From Paenibacillus roseus (GTDB taxonomy: Bacteria; Bacillota; Bacilli; Paenibacillales; Paenibacillaceae), in the NCBI RefSeq assembly GCF_016424485.1, contig NZ_JAELUP010000065.1:147227-211226 (forward strand): a stretch of DNA of 64,000 nt, written 5' to 3'. A program made the position numbers and the translations under genes. This document shows, one piece after another, positions 12,085 to 21,723 of this stretch. Numbering within the stretch: position 1 is the stretch's first letter; each line of letters opens with the position of its first letter. The notes under the pieces are model-generated. The model was not told the DNA's origin and did not search any database. It worked only from the letters and a program-made list of their open reading frames with translations.

Positions 12085-12115
12085 GTGCTTCCCATTCACG
12101 AAGCACAGCCGATTT
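12085..12115 (-). terminator. Rho-independent terminator
   Basis: Stem GGCTGTGCTTC / GAAGCACAGCC. On the minus strand it is followed by AATTTTTG. It lies directly past the stop of the DUF1805 gene at 12120. Confidence 0.75.
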
Positions 12116-12119
12116 TCAC

Positions 12120-12422
12120 TTATTGCATCAAGACCAGCGCTTCGTAACCCCGCATGCCGACCTTGATTCCATGCTCCTCTGCTGTTAAAGTAACGGATTC
12201 CAGCGGCGCATCCAGCAGTTCATCCAAAGTTTTCACGCCGACGGCCCTGCCGGCGATAATGCCTCTATCCTTCAAGCGATCATTGAGCAGGCTAACGTCC
12301 AGAGCGCCGCACATAATATAACCTTTGTCTGTCGACAAGGTGAGCAATGTTGTTTTGGGTAGCTTGACCTCAACTCCAAGTACCGTGATGTTCCCGACTG
12401 TATAAGGGACCATTCGAATCAT
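12120..12422 (-). CDS. DUF1805 (YunC-like) protein
   Basis: 100 residues, full length for the YunC family. Recognisable blocks are LPKTTLLTLSTDKGYIMCGALDV near the N-terminus and GIIAGRAVGVKTLDELLDAPL in the middle. The B. subtilis member YunC is structurally known but its role is not established. GGGAGAT lies 6 bases before the ATG. It is monocistronic with its own terminator. Confidence 0.85.
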   Translation of the reverse strand: MIRMVPYTVGNITVLGVEVKLPKTTLLTLSTDKGYIMCGALDVSLLNDRLKDRGIIAGRAVGVKTLDELLDAPLESVTLTAEEHGIKVGMRGYEALVLMQ

Positions 12423-12596
12423 CGGTTCATCTCCCTTTAATATCTGAATAGTAACATGCTAATCGAGTCTGCTTGTTTTCAAGCAGAAATGATGGGCTCT
12501 TGAAGGCTCCGATCTTGCATCCGCCATGCTTTCTTTAACACTATATGCATAGGGACATTTTCCGTGTGTATCCGTATTCTCTTCCTTCCGCTTGCC

Positions 12597-13037
12597 TTAC
12601 TTCCTTAAGTGCCGGTTATTATCTTGCTCATCATCCCCGAGTTCCGTCTTGGTCTTAACTGCTGACACGAGCTTGTTGAGAAACCCGAGATTAAGCCCCA
12701 TTTTGTTCCCGTTCTCAATGATGCTGATAAACTCAATCACGCAGAACGCGCCTGAAATACTGTCCGTAATCACGCCTTTGCTTTTGAGCACCGCAATTTC
12801 AATGAGCAGCACGGAGCCGATTAGCAGCATCGTATATACCTTTTTCAGCAGTCCCTTGTAGCCCTTGGAGCTTTTGAGACCTTCTGTCACATAAGCTGCA
12901 ATAAGGCCAGTCAAAAAGTCGACTGCCATCAGCCCAAGCAGAATCGTAAACACGACTCCGAACAATCCCGTAAAAATAGATAGGATACCGGCAAGAATAC
13001 TGCCAATGGTCTTAATAAAAACATCCGCTCTCTCCAT
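12597..13037 (-). CDS. Holin-like membrane protein (phage holin/TcdE-type family)
   Basis: 146 residues with three or four hydrophobic segments between residues 8 and 115 and a charged, Asp/Asn-rich tail (ELGDDEQDNNRHLRK). The pattern FTILLGLMAVDFLTGLIAAY followed by SSKGYKGLLKK is that of the toxin-secretion/phage-lysis holin family. No endolysin or other phage gene lies beside it, so it is either a domesticated holin or the remnant of a prophage. Such orphan copies are seen in Bacillales, sometimes tied to cell-wall turnover or spore formation. The direct role here is unknown. Confidence 0.7.
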   Translation of the reverse strand: MERADVFIKTIGSILAGILSIFTGLFGVVFTILLGLMAVDFLTGLIAAYVTEGLKSSKGYKGLLKKVYTMLLIGSVLLIEIAVLKSKGVITDSISGAFCVIEFISIIENGNKMGLNLGFLNKLVSAVKTKTELGDDEQDNNRHLRK

Positions 13038-13399
13038 AAAAGCAACCCCTATATTTCATCTATTCCTTCCTTTGCTCTCCGCTGCAACCAAGCAGGCCGG
13101 ATGAATGTTGGTATGCAGTTCTAGTTGCTCCAGCCCCCTTTGAATTGTTCCTTTTCGGAACTATATAATTATATTATACGAATATACGTTCCCTTTGTCC
13201 ACTAATTTTTGCTATTTGAAGTGATCACCTTTGTTCGCAGGGACAACAGCTATCAGAATTACAACAAAGAAGCGAATACATTGCCTGCTGTTCAACATAT
13301 TGACAAAATACAACAATAGAACTAATCAATTAGCATTATGTACAAAATGATTTTTAGTGATATAGTAGGATTAGCGTTTTCGAAGGAGCGGATATAGGG
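13038..13399. other. Intergenic stretch
   Basis: AT-rich, divergent promoter space between the holin-like gene and the plus-strand gene at 13400. It contains a small inverted repeat (CTAAT-CAA-TTAG) near 13322 and a TATAGT possible -10 near 13364, without a convincing -35. No gene is seen. Confidence 0.4.
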
Positions 13400-13912
13400 A
13401 TGACATTCTTTCAAGAAAAGGGACTAAATACCCATTTGTTTAATGTAGAGATATTGATTGAGGGTGAGACCAATGCAAAAGCATTTGAAAAATTGTTGCA
13501 CATTCTGAATGAATCCGGCGCAGCTGACTTTAGGGTCACATCCGGCATAGCGCTCGGAAAAATGATCGAACAGTTGACGGAGAATGAAGTTGTAAAAACG
13601 GTTAAGACATCTGTTAATGGGGCAGTCAAAACCCTTCAGCCAAAGCCGGCAAATGCCTCAGGACCTGCTTCAGCCAAAACTAGGAAAACTGCGAGTCAGG
13701 AGAAGGACGAAGTAACCGTCAGGATATTGAAATATATTCAGGAGAACCGTCTCATTCGTCTCCATGTCAATAAGGGGCGTGGAAAGCAATTGAGCATTCC
13801 GTGCCGCATTATTAGCCTGGATCAGAACACTCATATTCTGACCGTCTACCATGTAGATGAAAAACAGGTCTACACATTCTCCCTTTATGAAATCGATGAT
13901 TTTATAGAATAG
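13400..13912 (+). CDS. Conserved protein of unknown function, Paenibacillus-type
   Basis: 170 residues. It has an N-terminal globular part (residues 1-75) with the pattern FNVEILIEGETNAKAFEKLL, a Pro/Ala/Ser/Lys-rich linker (about 76-103), and a C-terminal beta-rich part (104-170). The last part includes IRLHVNKGRGKQLSIPCRI and VYTFSLYEIDDFIE and resembles small beta-barrel sensor modules such as those in WYL proteins. That is a structural impression only. No membrane segment. AAGGAG lies about 11 bases before the ATG. A strong hairpin after the stop is shared with the convergent GGDEF/EAL gene. Confidence 0.6.
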   Translation: MTFFQEKGLNTHLFNVEILIEGETNAKAFEKLLHILNESGAADFRVTSGIALGKMIEQLTENEVVKTVKTSVNGAVKTLQPKPANASGPASAKTRKTASQEKDEVTVRILKYIQENRLIRLHVNKGRGKQLSIPCRIISLDQNTHILTVYHVDEKQVYTFSLYEIDDFIE

Positions 13913-13924
13913 CTGTATGTAAGA

Positions 13925-13972
13925 AATAGCCGCTGGCAAGGTGCATGTTCGGCACCTTCGCCAGCGGCTATT
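13925..13972. terminator. Bidirectional terminator between convergent genes
   Basis: Near-perfect hairpin: AATAGCCGCTGGC and AGGTGC pair with GGCACCT and GCCAGCGGCTATT. It is placed between the stops at 13912 (plus) and 13995 (minus). Confidence 0.75.
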
Positions 13973-13994
13973 AGGCTTGTCCTAACTATTAGTA

Positions 13995-15932
13995 TCAGGA
14001 TATGAAGCTTTTGTCCGCGTTTGAAGCAAGTATTCGGGCAACTTGATCTCCAGGCAGCGGAGGACTCCAGAAATAACCTTGAATTTCATCGCAGCAGTGC
14101 TGCTTCAGGAAGGCCAATTGCTCGGCGGTCTCTACGCCTTCTGCGATAACCTGCAGATTCAGATTATGCGCCATGGCAATAATAGCTGCCACAATCGCTG
14201 CGTCGTTCGGGTCCTGCTGAATGTCTCTGACGAAGGAACGGTCAATTTTCAGCCGGCTGATCGGCAAATTTTTCAAATAACTAAGCGAGCTGTAGCCAGT
14301 TCCGAAGTCGTCAATGCTGATTCCAACACCAAGCCGGGTAAGCTCCAGAAGAGATTGCGTCGCATGCTGCATATCCATCGTCATCGTCTCTGTAATTTCC
14401 AGCTCCAAATATTTCGGAGACAGCCCTGTTTTCTGTAAGACCGTTGCGATCTTGTCGGTCAGATTCTGCTGTGTGAACTGCCGAATCGATAGATTCACGG
14501 AAACAGGTACAGCTGGAAGACCCTCATTCTGCCAGCATTTATTCTGCCTGCATGCCTCCTCCAACACCCATTCGCCAAGCTGGACGATCATCCCGCTTTC
14601 CTCGGCCAGGGGGATAAATTGTCCGGGATTGACAAGCCCGCGCTCCGGATGTCTCCATCTGACCAACGCCTCCAGACCGACTATCGTGCCTGTAGACAGA
14701 TGATATTGCGGCTGGTAATGGAGAAAAAATTCATTGCGCTGTATCCCTTGTCTCAACTCATGCTGCAGTGTAAGGCGCTCAAGAGAGGAATTATTCCACT
14801 CCTCAGAGTAGAGCAAAATATCGTTGCGTCCCTGCTCCTTCACTCTGCCAAGCGCCATGTCCGCCTTCTTGATAATACTGCCTGCATCGCGATCTTTGCG
14901 ATTGGTCGCCATACCGATGCTGGCCGTGACATGGAAAGGAAAGCCCTGCATTTCAAACGGCTCCTCCAGTGTCATCAGAAGCGCTCTTGCCTTCTCCACA
15001 AGCTCCTCCTCCGACTGCAGCGACACGAACATAATGGCAAATTCGTCCCCTTCCATCCGTGCGCCCATATCCTCTCCCAAGAGGCCTCTCGTGAAACGCT
15101 CCGCTACCTGGAGCAGCAGCATATCGCCAAATTCACGCCCGAAAGAATCATTAATCAGCTTGAACTGGTCAATATCCAAATAGAGCATTCCGATGAACTG
15201 GTCCCCCGGCTTCTCCAGCATTTCATTAAAATGCATCATAAACATGCGCCGATTGGGAAGGCCTGTCATATCGTCATAATAGGCCATATAGCGGATCCGC
15301 TCGTTATTGCGCTTGCGGTCGCTGACGTCTTGTACGATCGCAAGCAAGCCTGTGACGGTATCGCCCTCGAACAGAGGAAGAAGAATTAGCTGAACTTCCA
15401 GCGGGTAGCCTGTTTTATGTATCATTGTTGTTAGTCCTTGCTGCATGGCCCCGTGCATAACCAGCTCCAGCTTGTCAAGCAACTGATGGTTTCCTTGATC
15501 CAGCAGAATGAAAAAATCCTCCCCCATCAACTCCCCTCTCCGGTAGCCTAACAGTTGAGAAGCGGCGTCATTAATCGTGACAAGACGGCCTGCGCGATCT
15601 AGGACGGCCATAGGGAACGGACTGTATGTGCTGATAGACTGGGCAATTTGAGCACTTAAATCTGAGGTGTGAATTTGACAGCTTCCTCGGCTATACTGCT
15701 GCTTAAGAAGCACAATCATACCAATAAAGCCTCCGATGCATACGGCGACGGAGACTCCTTTGGCATACAAAGGGGATAAAAGATAGTCGGCAAAAATGAT
15801 CCAGCCCGCGACAGCGGTTCCGATTCCAATGACTGCCATCCAGACGGCTCTCGGTGAAAGCCTGTAAACAGCCCGCCGACCATCTCTCGAAGCGATTTCC
15901 GTTACCGGCACAAGCGAAACATCCTTCCTCAT
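13995..15932 (-). CDS. PAS-GGDEF-EAL protein, likely c-di-GMP phosphodiesterase
   Basis: 645 residues. Two membrane helices lie at about 30-50 and 57-75, then a PAS domain (about 90-205), a GGDEF domain (about 215-375) and an EAL domain (about 385-640). The GGDEF active-site loop reads RMEGDEF, so its first glycine is replaced by glutamate and cyclase activity is doubtful; it may bind GTP as a regulator. The EAL domain keeps its key motifs: LEALVRW, NLSIRQF, ELEITET, IDDFGTGYSS, KIDRSFV and VIAEGVE. It should therefore hydrolyse c-di-GMP at the membrane in response to the PAS signal. The start is uncertain because the first ATG has no clear ribosome site. Confidence 0.9.
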   Translation of the reverse strand: MRKDVSLVPVTEIASRDGRRAVYRLSPRAVWMAVIGIGTAVAGWIIFADYLLSPLYAKGVSVAVCIGGFIGMIVLLKQQYSRGSCQIHTSDLSAQIAQSISTYSPFPMAVLDRAGRLVTINDAASQLLGYRRGELMGEDFFILLDQGNHQLLDKLELVMHGAMQQGLTTMIHKTGYPLEVQLILLPLFEGDTVTGLLAIVQDVSDRKRNNERIRYMAYYDDMTGLPNRRMFMMHFNEMLEKPGDQFIGMLYLDIDQFKLINDSFGREFGDMLLLQVAERFTRGLLGEDMGARMEGDEFAIMFVSLQSEEELVEKARALLMTLEEPFEMQGFPFHVTASIGMATNRKDRDAGSIIKKADMALGRVKEQGRNDILLYSEEWNNSSLERLTLQHELRQGIQRNEFFLHYQPQYHLSTGTIVGLEALVRWRHPERGLVNPGQFIPLAEESGMIVQLGEWVLEEACRQNKCWQNEGLPAVPVSVNLSIRQFTQQNLTDKIATVLQKTGLSPKYLELEITETMTMDMQHATQSLLELTRLGVGISIDDFGTGYSSLSYLKNLPISRLKIDRSFVRDIQQDPNDAAIVAAIIAMAHNLNLQVIAEGVETAEQLAFLKQHCCDEIQGYFWSPPLPGDQVARILASNADKSFIS

Positions 15933-16131
15933 TCAGACTTTCATAACTTCGCCTAAAGATGAATGTCAGGCCATAGGCCTGTAAATTGCTAAATTTTGAG
16001 AGACTCTTTGTATCTCAATTATAATCGAATTCAGCAATTCGGTCATTGGTATTTTCATAAATTATAACTTCATCTTATGATTTTCATCATTTTTCGACAT
16101 TAAACGACGGTAAAAAGTTCAAACAAGACAT

Positions 16132-16515
16132 TCAGGAAGTTTTTCCTTGCTTTAATGCTGCAATAATCACGAATGCCCAGCCGGCAATAAAGGCCGCCCC
16201 GCCAAGCGGCGTAATTATCCCCAGCTTGGTGAAGCCGGTCAGACTCAGCACATACAGGCTGCCGGAGAAAATTACGATTCCGGTCTGCAGCATTCTTCCC
16301 GCCCAGGATACCAGACCGGCATGGCCAAGACGGTCTGCGACGGCTCCAATCAATAAAAGACCAAGCGCATGATACATCTGATAACGAACGCCTGTCTCAT
16401 AGACCTCCAACATACGTTCCGTCAATTTCCCCTCAAGTCCATGAGCGCCGAAGGCGCCCAATGCTACCCCGAGCAGCGCATAGATAGCGCCATAAGCGAT
16501 AAAGTTTGACCTCAT
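16132..16515 (-). CDS. DUF423 family membrane protein (YwdK-like)
   Basis: 127 residues, four predicted membrane helices. The N-terminal signature YGAIYALLGVALGAFGAHGLE with the AFGAHGL core and the QMYHALGLLL block are typical of DUF423. Function is unknown across the family. It is monocistronic and divergent from the small membrane protein at 16583. Confidence 0.88.
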   Translation of the reverse strand: MRSNFIAYGAIYALLGVALGAFGAHGLEGKLTERMLEVYETGVRYQMYHALGLLLIGAVADRLGHAGLVSWAGRMLQTGIVIFSGSLYVLSLTGFTKLGIITPLGGAAFIAGWAFVIIAALKQGKTS

Positions 16516-16582
16516 AACAGGTATGCACTTCCTTTTTTTTGGTGTATAATTTTACAAAGCTTTTCTCAAAGGAGATTCTACT

Positions 16583-16987
16583 ATGGAAAATGAGGAACAT
16601 TACTATCCGCACACCGAGCCGCCGTCTGCCCGGAAGCCATCCGGTCTAGGGATCGCTTCCTTCATCATCGGATTGATCAGCATTCTTGGCGTGGTGGGCG
16701 CCGTCCTGTTGCTCACAGCGTCCATTCCGTCTATTCTGGAGACCGGGGGAGCGATTCCGGCGGTCACACCGGAGAATGCCGGGGAATACATGCCCCTGAT
16801 CATATCGTCGTTGCTGCTCATGCTCGTCCTCATCCTCGGCTTTATCGGTCTGGTACTGGGGATATTCGGACTTATCATGAAAAACCGCCGCAAAGCCTTT
16901 GCCATTATCGGTGTCGTACTGAACGGATTGCTGCTTTCCGGTTATGCGCTATTAATAACCATGTCCAGATTTTTAACGGCCGCGTAG
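16583..16987 (+). CDS. Small DUF4190-like membrane protein
   Basis: 134 residues. A soluble, His/Pro-rich N-terminus (about 1-20) is followed by GLGIASFIIGLISILG, an extracytoplasmic loop (about 50-68), and two more hydrophobic segments. The repeated GxxSxxxGL glycine-rich helix pattern and the KNRRKAFAIIGVVLN turn resemble DUF4190/DUF4064-type proteins. AAAGGAG lies about 9 bases before the ATG. No function is known. Confidence 0.65.
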   Translation: MENEEHYYPHTEPPSARKPSGLGIASFIIGLISILGVVGAVLLLTASIPSILETGGAIPAVTPENAGEYMPLIISSLLLMLVLILGFIGLVLGIFGLIMKNRRKAFAIIGVVLNGLLLSGYALLITMSRFLTAA

Positions 16988-17298
16988 ATATAGAAGCAAA
17001 CTCGCTTTTACGATTCTCCTCCTTCAATGTTCAAATCCAACAGGCGCATCGCTTCGGACTTTTGCAAAGTCAACCTGTGGCCGCCTGTATTTTCTTTACC
17101 ACTCTTGTCCCCTCCTTAATAATTATAGCCCAGAATATGCTAAAGCCCAACAGCTACAAGAAGACTTTCACAGCTTCTCCATGTATAATGCCTATCCGCT
17201 ATGGACGGCTTTTCAAGCCAGAGCTTCGTTGCTGTATTTGGATGGGCAAAAGCTTCGTCAGCTTAAAATTAAAACCCCGTATCAAGGGGGAAATTTAT
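16988..17298. other. Intergenic stretch before repeat copy B
   Basis: No gene supported. Short frames on the plus strand lack a ribosome site and homology. It separates the DUF4190-like gene from the convergent sbcC gene. Confidence 0.4.
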
Positions 17299-17450
17299 GG
17301 CTCAAAACCAGAATTAGTGCTTGACCTCTAGGTGGAGGGAGCGCTACGGGGCAGAGGATTCTTCCGATCGCTGTTAAAGCCCGATTCCTTTTTTTCAGAA
17401 TTCCTCTACCCCTTCGCTGCTTTCTACCGTCTGTCAGCACTAATTTTTCA
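17299..17450. repeat. Long palindromic intergenic repeat, copy B
   Basis: It shares the left arm of copy A almost base for base, including GATTCTTCCGATCGCTGTTA and the following AAGCCCGATTCCT. It lacks most of the copy A centre, then returns on the right arm with AGAATTCCTCT and the GTCAGCACTAATTTT end. It lies between convergent genes (DUF4190-like and sbcC). Confidence 0.8.
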
Positions 17451-17470
17451 CAGTCATCACCAGGATCGTT

Positions 17471-20400
17471 CTACCCTTTGAGCTTTAATCGGGCGCGGCT
17501 GTGACCTTCTTTCGTCTTGGTAATTTCCAATACTGCCGGGGAAGCTTGTTTCAACTCGGGAACATGAGAGATGACCCCGATCATGCGTCCGGTCTGCTGC
17601 AGGCCGACCAGCGTATGAATCGCCTTATGCAGCGACTCCCCGTCAAGCGAACCAAATCCCTCGTCAATGAACATCATCTCAATGGAGATGCCCCCTTGAT
17701 GCGACTGGATAACATCGGTCATACCGAGCGCCAGACATAGTGAAGCATTGAACTTCTCACCGCCGGAGAGCGTCTTGACATCCCGGGTCTGTCCGGTGTA
17801 AGCATCGTACACATCAAGGCCCAATCCACTCTGGCGGCCGCGAATTTCCAGCCGGTCACTGCGCTGGAGCGAGAACTGGCCGCCTGTCAGCTCATGCAAC
17901 CGTTCATTGGCCGCTTGCAAAATCTGCTCCAGAAACTCAATTAAAATATAGCGCTCGAAGGATATTTTCAGCGCATTGTCACCCTTGAGCATCTGATAAA
18001 TATCGAGCAACTGCTCCAGACTCTGCTCAAGTTCGGCAGTCTGCCGAGCCGTATCCGCTATTGCAGCACTCAGCCTCTTGGCAGCTTGTCCATGCTGGAT
18101 AGCCTCGGCAATCGCCGCGGTTTCTTGCTCCTGCTCCTGCTTGAGATGGGCAATCTGTTGCTCCAGCTCTTCCAATGAGGTCTCTTGCTTGCCGGCAAGC
18201 TCCAACTGAAGCTCCTTCAATTGTTGAGCCAGATAGGTTAGCGAATCTGCGTAAGCCTTCAGTTCATTCTTCAGTTCCGAAAGCTGCTGCTCAGGCAGTT
18301 TGGCTGCCGCATAGTATTCACGCCGGTCGAAGCCCGCCTTACGCAGTTCGGCCCCGAACCGCTGCGACGCTTCCCCACTTGCAGCTTCCGCCTCCTGCAC
18401 CTGACGGGTCAATTGCTCGCTCCCTGCACGCTGCTCTGCCGTCTGTGACATTGCCCGGGCAAGACTGTCCTGCGCGCTCTTCCAAGCCGCAGCCAGCTTC
18501 GCCTCGCGCTCTTCCAGCAGACGATGCTGCCCTGCCAGCCGCTCCGGGGTCGCCAGTTCCTGTGGGATACGCACCATTTCTTGTTCCAGCTGCAACTGCA
18601 GGCGTCCCGCCTCAACCGCGGCGCGGCGCTGCTCCGCATCCTGCCGTTCGCGCTCCGCCTCCAGCCGCTCCAGCTCGCGTTCCAGCTGCTGCGCTTCCTT
18701 GCGCAGCTCGCCCAGTGCAGTTGCAACCTGCTTCAGACGATCCGTCTCCCCGCGCAGCCGCTTGCCTTCCTCCTCAGCCCGGGCCAGTTCGGCAGCATCC
18801 GGCTTTCGTTCCAGCCCATGCTCCGCCAGATCCGCATCCTTGCGGGCCAGCCCGAGTTGGGCCGCTGATGCTTCGGCCTTTGCCTGGCTCAGCTCGGCTT
18901 CCGCCCGCCGCAGCTGCTCCTTTGCCTGATCCAGCAGCCCGCGAGAAGGCAGTTCTTGCGCATGCTGCGCCTTATGCGGATGATGCCCGCTGCCGCATAC
19001 CGGGCACGGCTTGCCGTCTTCCAGATGCATCGCCAGGAAGCCGGCCTGCCCTTCCAGCCACAGGCTCTCAAGCCGGTCATGATCACGCTTGACCTTGAGC
19101 AGCGCCGCCTGCTGCTGAGCCTCCAGCCTGCTATGCGCCTGGTAACGCTCATCAAGCTCCAACAGTTCCTTGATCAGCTTGTAGCGGCTGCGCGCCTGAT
19201 CCAGAAGGGTCAGCTTCACGGGCAGCTCACCCACCGCCTGCTCCTGCTGTGCAATGAGCGCCTGCTGCTCCTTGCGGCGCTGCCGGAGCGCCTCCTGCTG
19301 CTGTAACGTTCCCGCCAGCCCGTCGGCAGCTGTGCGCTCCAGCGCAAGCAGCCGTTCCAGTTCCTGGCGCCGTTGCCCGAGCGTGGCCACAATCGGCGTC
19401 CACTCCGCAAGCCGCTCCAGTTCAATCGCGGTCTGTCTCCGCAGCGGCTCCTGCTCCTCTTCGCGGCGATGAACCTCGCGCGCCTCCAACTCGGCAAGCT
19501 GGGCCGCCTCCAGCTGCTGCTGACGCGCCGCTGCTTCCTGGCGCTTCTGCGCAAGCTGCGCCGCAAGCCGCACAGCTTGCTCCTCGTACGGCTCCAGCCG
19601 CGCCGCGCGATCAGCAGCGGCAAGGCGCAGCTCCTGCTGCGCCATCTCCGGCTGCCGCAGGAGCAGTTCTTGCTGCTGCCCCTGCTTGCGCGCAAGCTCG
19701 GCAAACCGTGCATTCACTGCCGCGGCGGCGCGCAGCGTCATCTCCTGTTCCTCCAGGCGGTCTGCCCGCTTCTGCTGACGCCGCCTGCCGTCTTGCGCCA
19801 GCGCTTCGTAATGCTCCGTCTCCAGCCGCAGCCCTTCAAGCACTTGCAGCGGACTGTGATGCTCTTGCAGCAAGGTTTCCCCCAGCGCGCTTCCCTCACG
19901 CATTGGCAGCGCCTCCTGCGCCTGCTTCGCATAGACATGAAGCTGTAGCTGCGCATGTTTATGCTGTTCTCTCAGCTCGCGTGTCTTTTGCTGAAAATCA
20001 TCCTCCAGCTTCCGGTACAAGCCGGTACGGAACAGTCTGCGCAAAATTTCTTCCTTGTTTTCCGTATCCGATGTCAACAGCTTGCGGAATTCGCCTTGAG
20101 GCAGCATCACAATCTGGCTGAACTGATCCTTGTTCAACCCGAGGATGCTCTCCAGCCGGCCCCCCACATCACTAACCGTAAAGCGATCGACTGCTGGCAC
20201 TTCCTGATCGCTTGTCAGCTCGTAGAGCTCAATTTTGCCCCCGGTCTCGCTCTTATTGGAGCCCTTGCGATGCGGCATCTGGCGGAATACGCGGAAAACC
20301 CGGCTTCCAACCTGGAAGGTAAAATCGACAGCGGTATGCTGCTCCTCTTCGGCGAAATGGCTGCGCAGCATTCGCGGCTCCGATCGATCCTCGCCGCTTG

Positions 20401-20566
20401 CCGAGCCATACAACGCATAGCAGATCGCATCAAAAACCGTTGTCTTCCCTGCACCCGTATTGCCAGAAATTACAAACAGCCGGTATTGCCCCAGCTCGCG
20501 AAAATCGATTGTCTCTGTGTCCCGGTAAGGTCCAAAAGCCGTCATCGTCAACAAAATCGGCTTCAT
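17471..20566 (-). CDS. sbcC: Exonuclease SbcC (Rad50-like ATPase)
   Basis: 1031 residues. The SMC-type ATPase subunit of the SbcCD nuclease cleaves DNA hairpins and processes blocked ends. N-terminal Walker A GNTGAGKTT lies around 36-44. Two long coiled coils, very rich in Gln, Glu, Leu, Arg and Ala, flank the zinc hook CPVCGSGHHPH near the middle. The C-terminal ATPase half has LSGGEKFNASL and MMFIDEGFGSLD. It overlaps sbcD by 4 bases. The gene is GC-rich compared with the window, which follows from the coiled-coil composition. Confidence 0.96.
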   Translation of the reverse strand: MKPILLTMTAFGPYRDTETIDFRELGQYRLFVISGNTGAGKTTVFDAICYALYGSASGEDRSEPRMLRSHFAEEEQHTAVDFTFQVGSRVFRVFRQMPHRKGSNKSETGGKIELYELTSDQEVPAVDRFTVSDVGGRLESILGLNKDQFSQIVMLPQGEFRKLLTSDTENKEEILRRLFRTGLYRKLEDDFQQKTRELREQHKHAQLQLHVYAKQAQEALPMREGSALGETLLQEHHSPLQVLEGLRLETEHYEALAQDGRRRQQKRADRLEEQEMTLRAAAAVNARFAELARKQGQQQELLLRQPEMAQQELRLAAADRAARLEPYEEQAVRLAAQLAQKRQEAAARQQQLEAAQLAELEAREVHRREEEQEPLRRQTAIELERLAEWTPIVATLGQRRQELERLLALERTAADGLAGTLQQQEALRQRRKEQQALIAQQEQAVGELPVKLTLLDQARSRYKLIKELLELDERYQAHSRLEAQQQAALLKVKRDHDRLESLWLEGQAGFLAMHLEDGKPCPVCGSGHHPHKAQHAQELPSRGLLDQAKEQLRRAEAELSQAKAEASAAQLGLARKDADLAEHGLERKPDAAELARAEEEGKRLRGETDRLKQVATALGELRKEAQQLERELERLEAERERQDAEQRRAAVEAGRLQLQLEQEMVRIPQELATPERLAGQHRLLEEREAKLAAAWKSAQDSLARAMSQTAEQRAGSEQLTRQVQEAEAASGEASQRFGAELRKAGFDRREYYAAAKLPEQQLSELKNELKAYADSLTYLAQQLKELQLELAGKQETSLEELEQQIAHLKQEQEQETAAIAEAIQHGQAAKRLSAAIADTARQTAELEQSLEQLLDIYQMLKGDNALKISFERYILIEFLEQILQAANERLHELTGGQFSLQRSDRLEIRGRQSGLGLDVYDAYTGQTRDVKTLSGGEKFNASLCLALGMTDVIQSHQGGISIEMMFIDEGFGSLDGESLHKAIHTLVGLQQTGRMIGVISHVPELKQASPAVLEITKTKEGHSRARLKLKG

Positions 20567-21723
20567 AAGGCACCTCCTTCCTCACGAAGCACCCTAGCAT
20601 AGGCGTCGGCAAACAACTGCTTTTTCCCGCTGTCAAGCTTTGCGCCCTTGACCTGCTCATAGAAAGCCTCGAACAGCTCTACCGGATTTGCCTTGCGCCT
20701 CCCGGCGGCCGTGCGCTCCTGCTGCATAGCTGCTGCCTCCGCCTTGGCCCGGCGCTCTACATGGAGCGCATTCGGGTAGACGGCACGCACTTTCTCCATC
20801 GGGAACAGCACCGGATGGTCGCTAATGAGCGTCACGAATACATAATCGTCACAGCGCGGATGCGTCTCCAGCTCGTCCAGCGCAGCCGTTACCCGGCGCA
20901 TATCGCGACGAGGCGCAAGCTCCCTCTTCTCCACCACAACCGCTCCCTCGGCTGCTATATGTACGATATAATAGCCCTTATTGTGGTTCTCCTCGGATAT
21001 CGAATATTTCAGCGGCGATCCCGCGTACCGGATGTTCTCCCTTGATACATAATGCGCCTGGTGGAGGTGGCCGAGCGCCGTATAATGGAACGGGTGAAAA
21101 TACTCCGCACGCACATGTTCGGCCCCGCCGATCGACAACGGCCGCTCCGATTCGCTCGTATTGTCCTGCGGCTCGCCGCCCGGCGTAACGAAGGCATGTC
21201 CGACCAGCACATGTCTTGCCCCGGGATCAAGCTTCTCCACGATCTTGCCGACAATAGCCTTCATGCCCTCATCATGCGTGCGGATCGACTCATCTTCCAA
21301 CACATAGCGAGCCTGAGCCGGATCGGCGTAAGGAACCAGATAGAAGTGTACCTCTCCCGCCTCATCGCGCAGCACGACCGGCTCGATCTCCTTTTTAAGC
21401 TGCCCTGCCAAATAAAGGCCCTGCCGCTGCATCATTCGAGTGCCGAACCCGATCCGGTCCGGGCTGTCATGATTGCCTGATATCGCCAGCACCGGCGTAT
21501 CCAGTTCGATGACGAGCCGCTCCAACAGCTCATTCAACAGTTCGACCGCTTCGGTAGGCGGGATCGCCCTGTCGTACAGATCACCGGCAATTACAACCGC
21601 GTCCGGCTTTTCCTCCCTTACCGCCTGAATGAGCTGCTCCAGCACATAACGCTGATCTTCCGTCATATAAACACCCTGAACAAGCTTGCCCAGATGCCAG
21701 TCAGCTGTATGTAATACTTTCAT
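20563..21723 (-). CDS. sbcD: Exonuclease SbcD (Mre11-like nuclease)
   Basis: 386 residues, the metallophosphoesterase subunit of SbcCD. All family motifs are present: HTADWHLGK at 5-13, VIAGDLYDR, ISGNHDSPDR, VGHAFVTPGG and TALGHLHQAH, supplying the two-metal site. The C-terminal part after residue 300 carries the capping and SbcC-binding region. It is the first gene of sbcDC. Confidence 0.96.
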   Translation of the reverse strand: MKVLHTADWHLGKLVQGVYMTEDQRYVLEQLIQAVREEKPDAVVIAGDLYDRAIPPTEAVELLNELLERLVIELDTPVLAISGNHDSPDRIGFGTRMMQRQGLYLAGQLKKEIEPVVLRDEAGEVHFYLVPYADPAQARYVLEDESIRTHDEGMKAIVGKIVEKLDPGARHVLVGHAFVTPGGEPQDNTSESERPLSIGGAEHVRAEYFHPFHYTALGHLHQAHYVSRENIRYAGSPLKYSISEENHNKGYYIVHIAAEGAVVVEKRELAPRRDMRRVTAALDELETHPRCDDYVFVTLISDHPVLFPMEKVRAVYPNALHVERRAKAEAAAMQQERTAAGRRKANPVELFEAFYEQVKGAKLDSGKKQLFADAYARVLREEGGAL

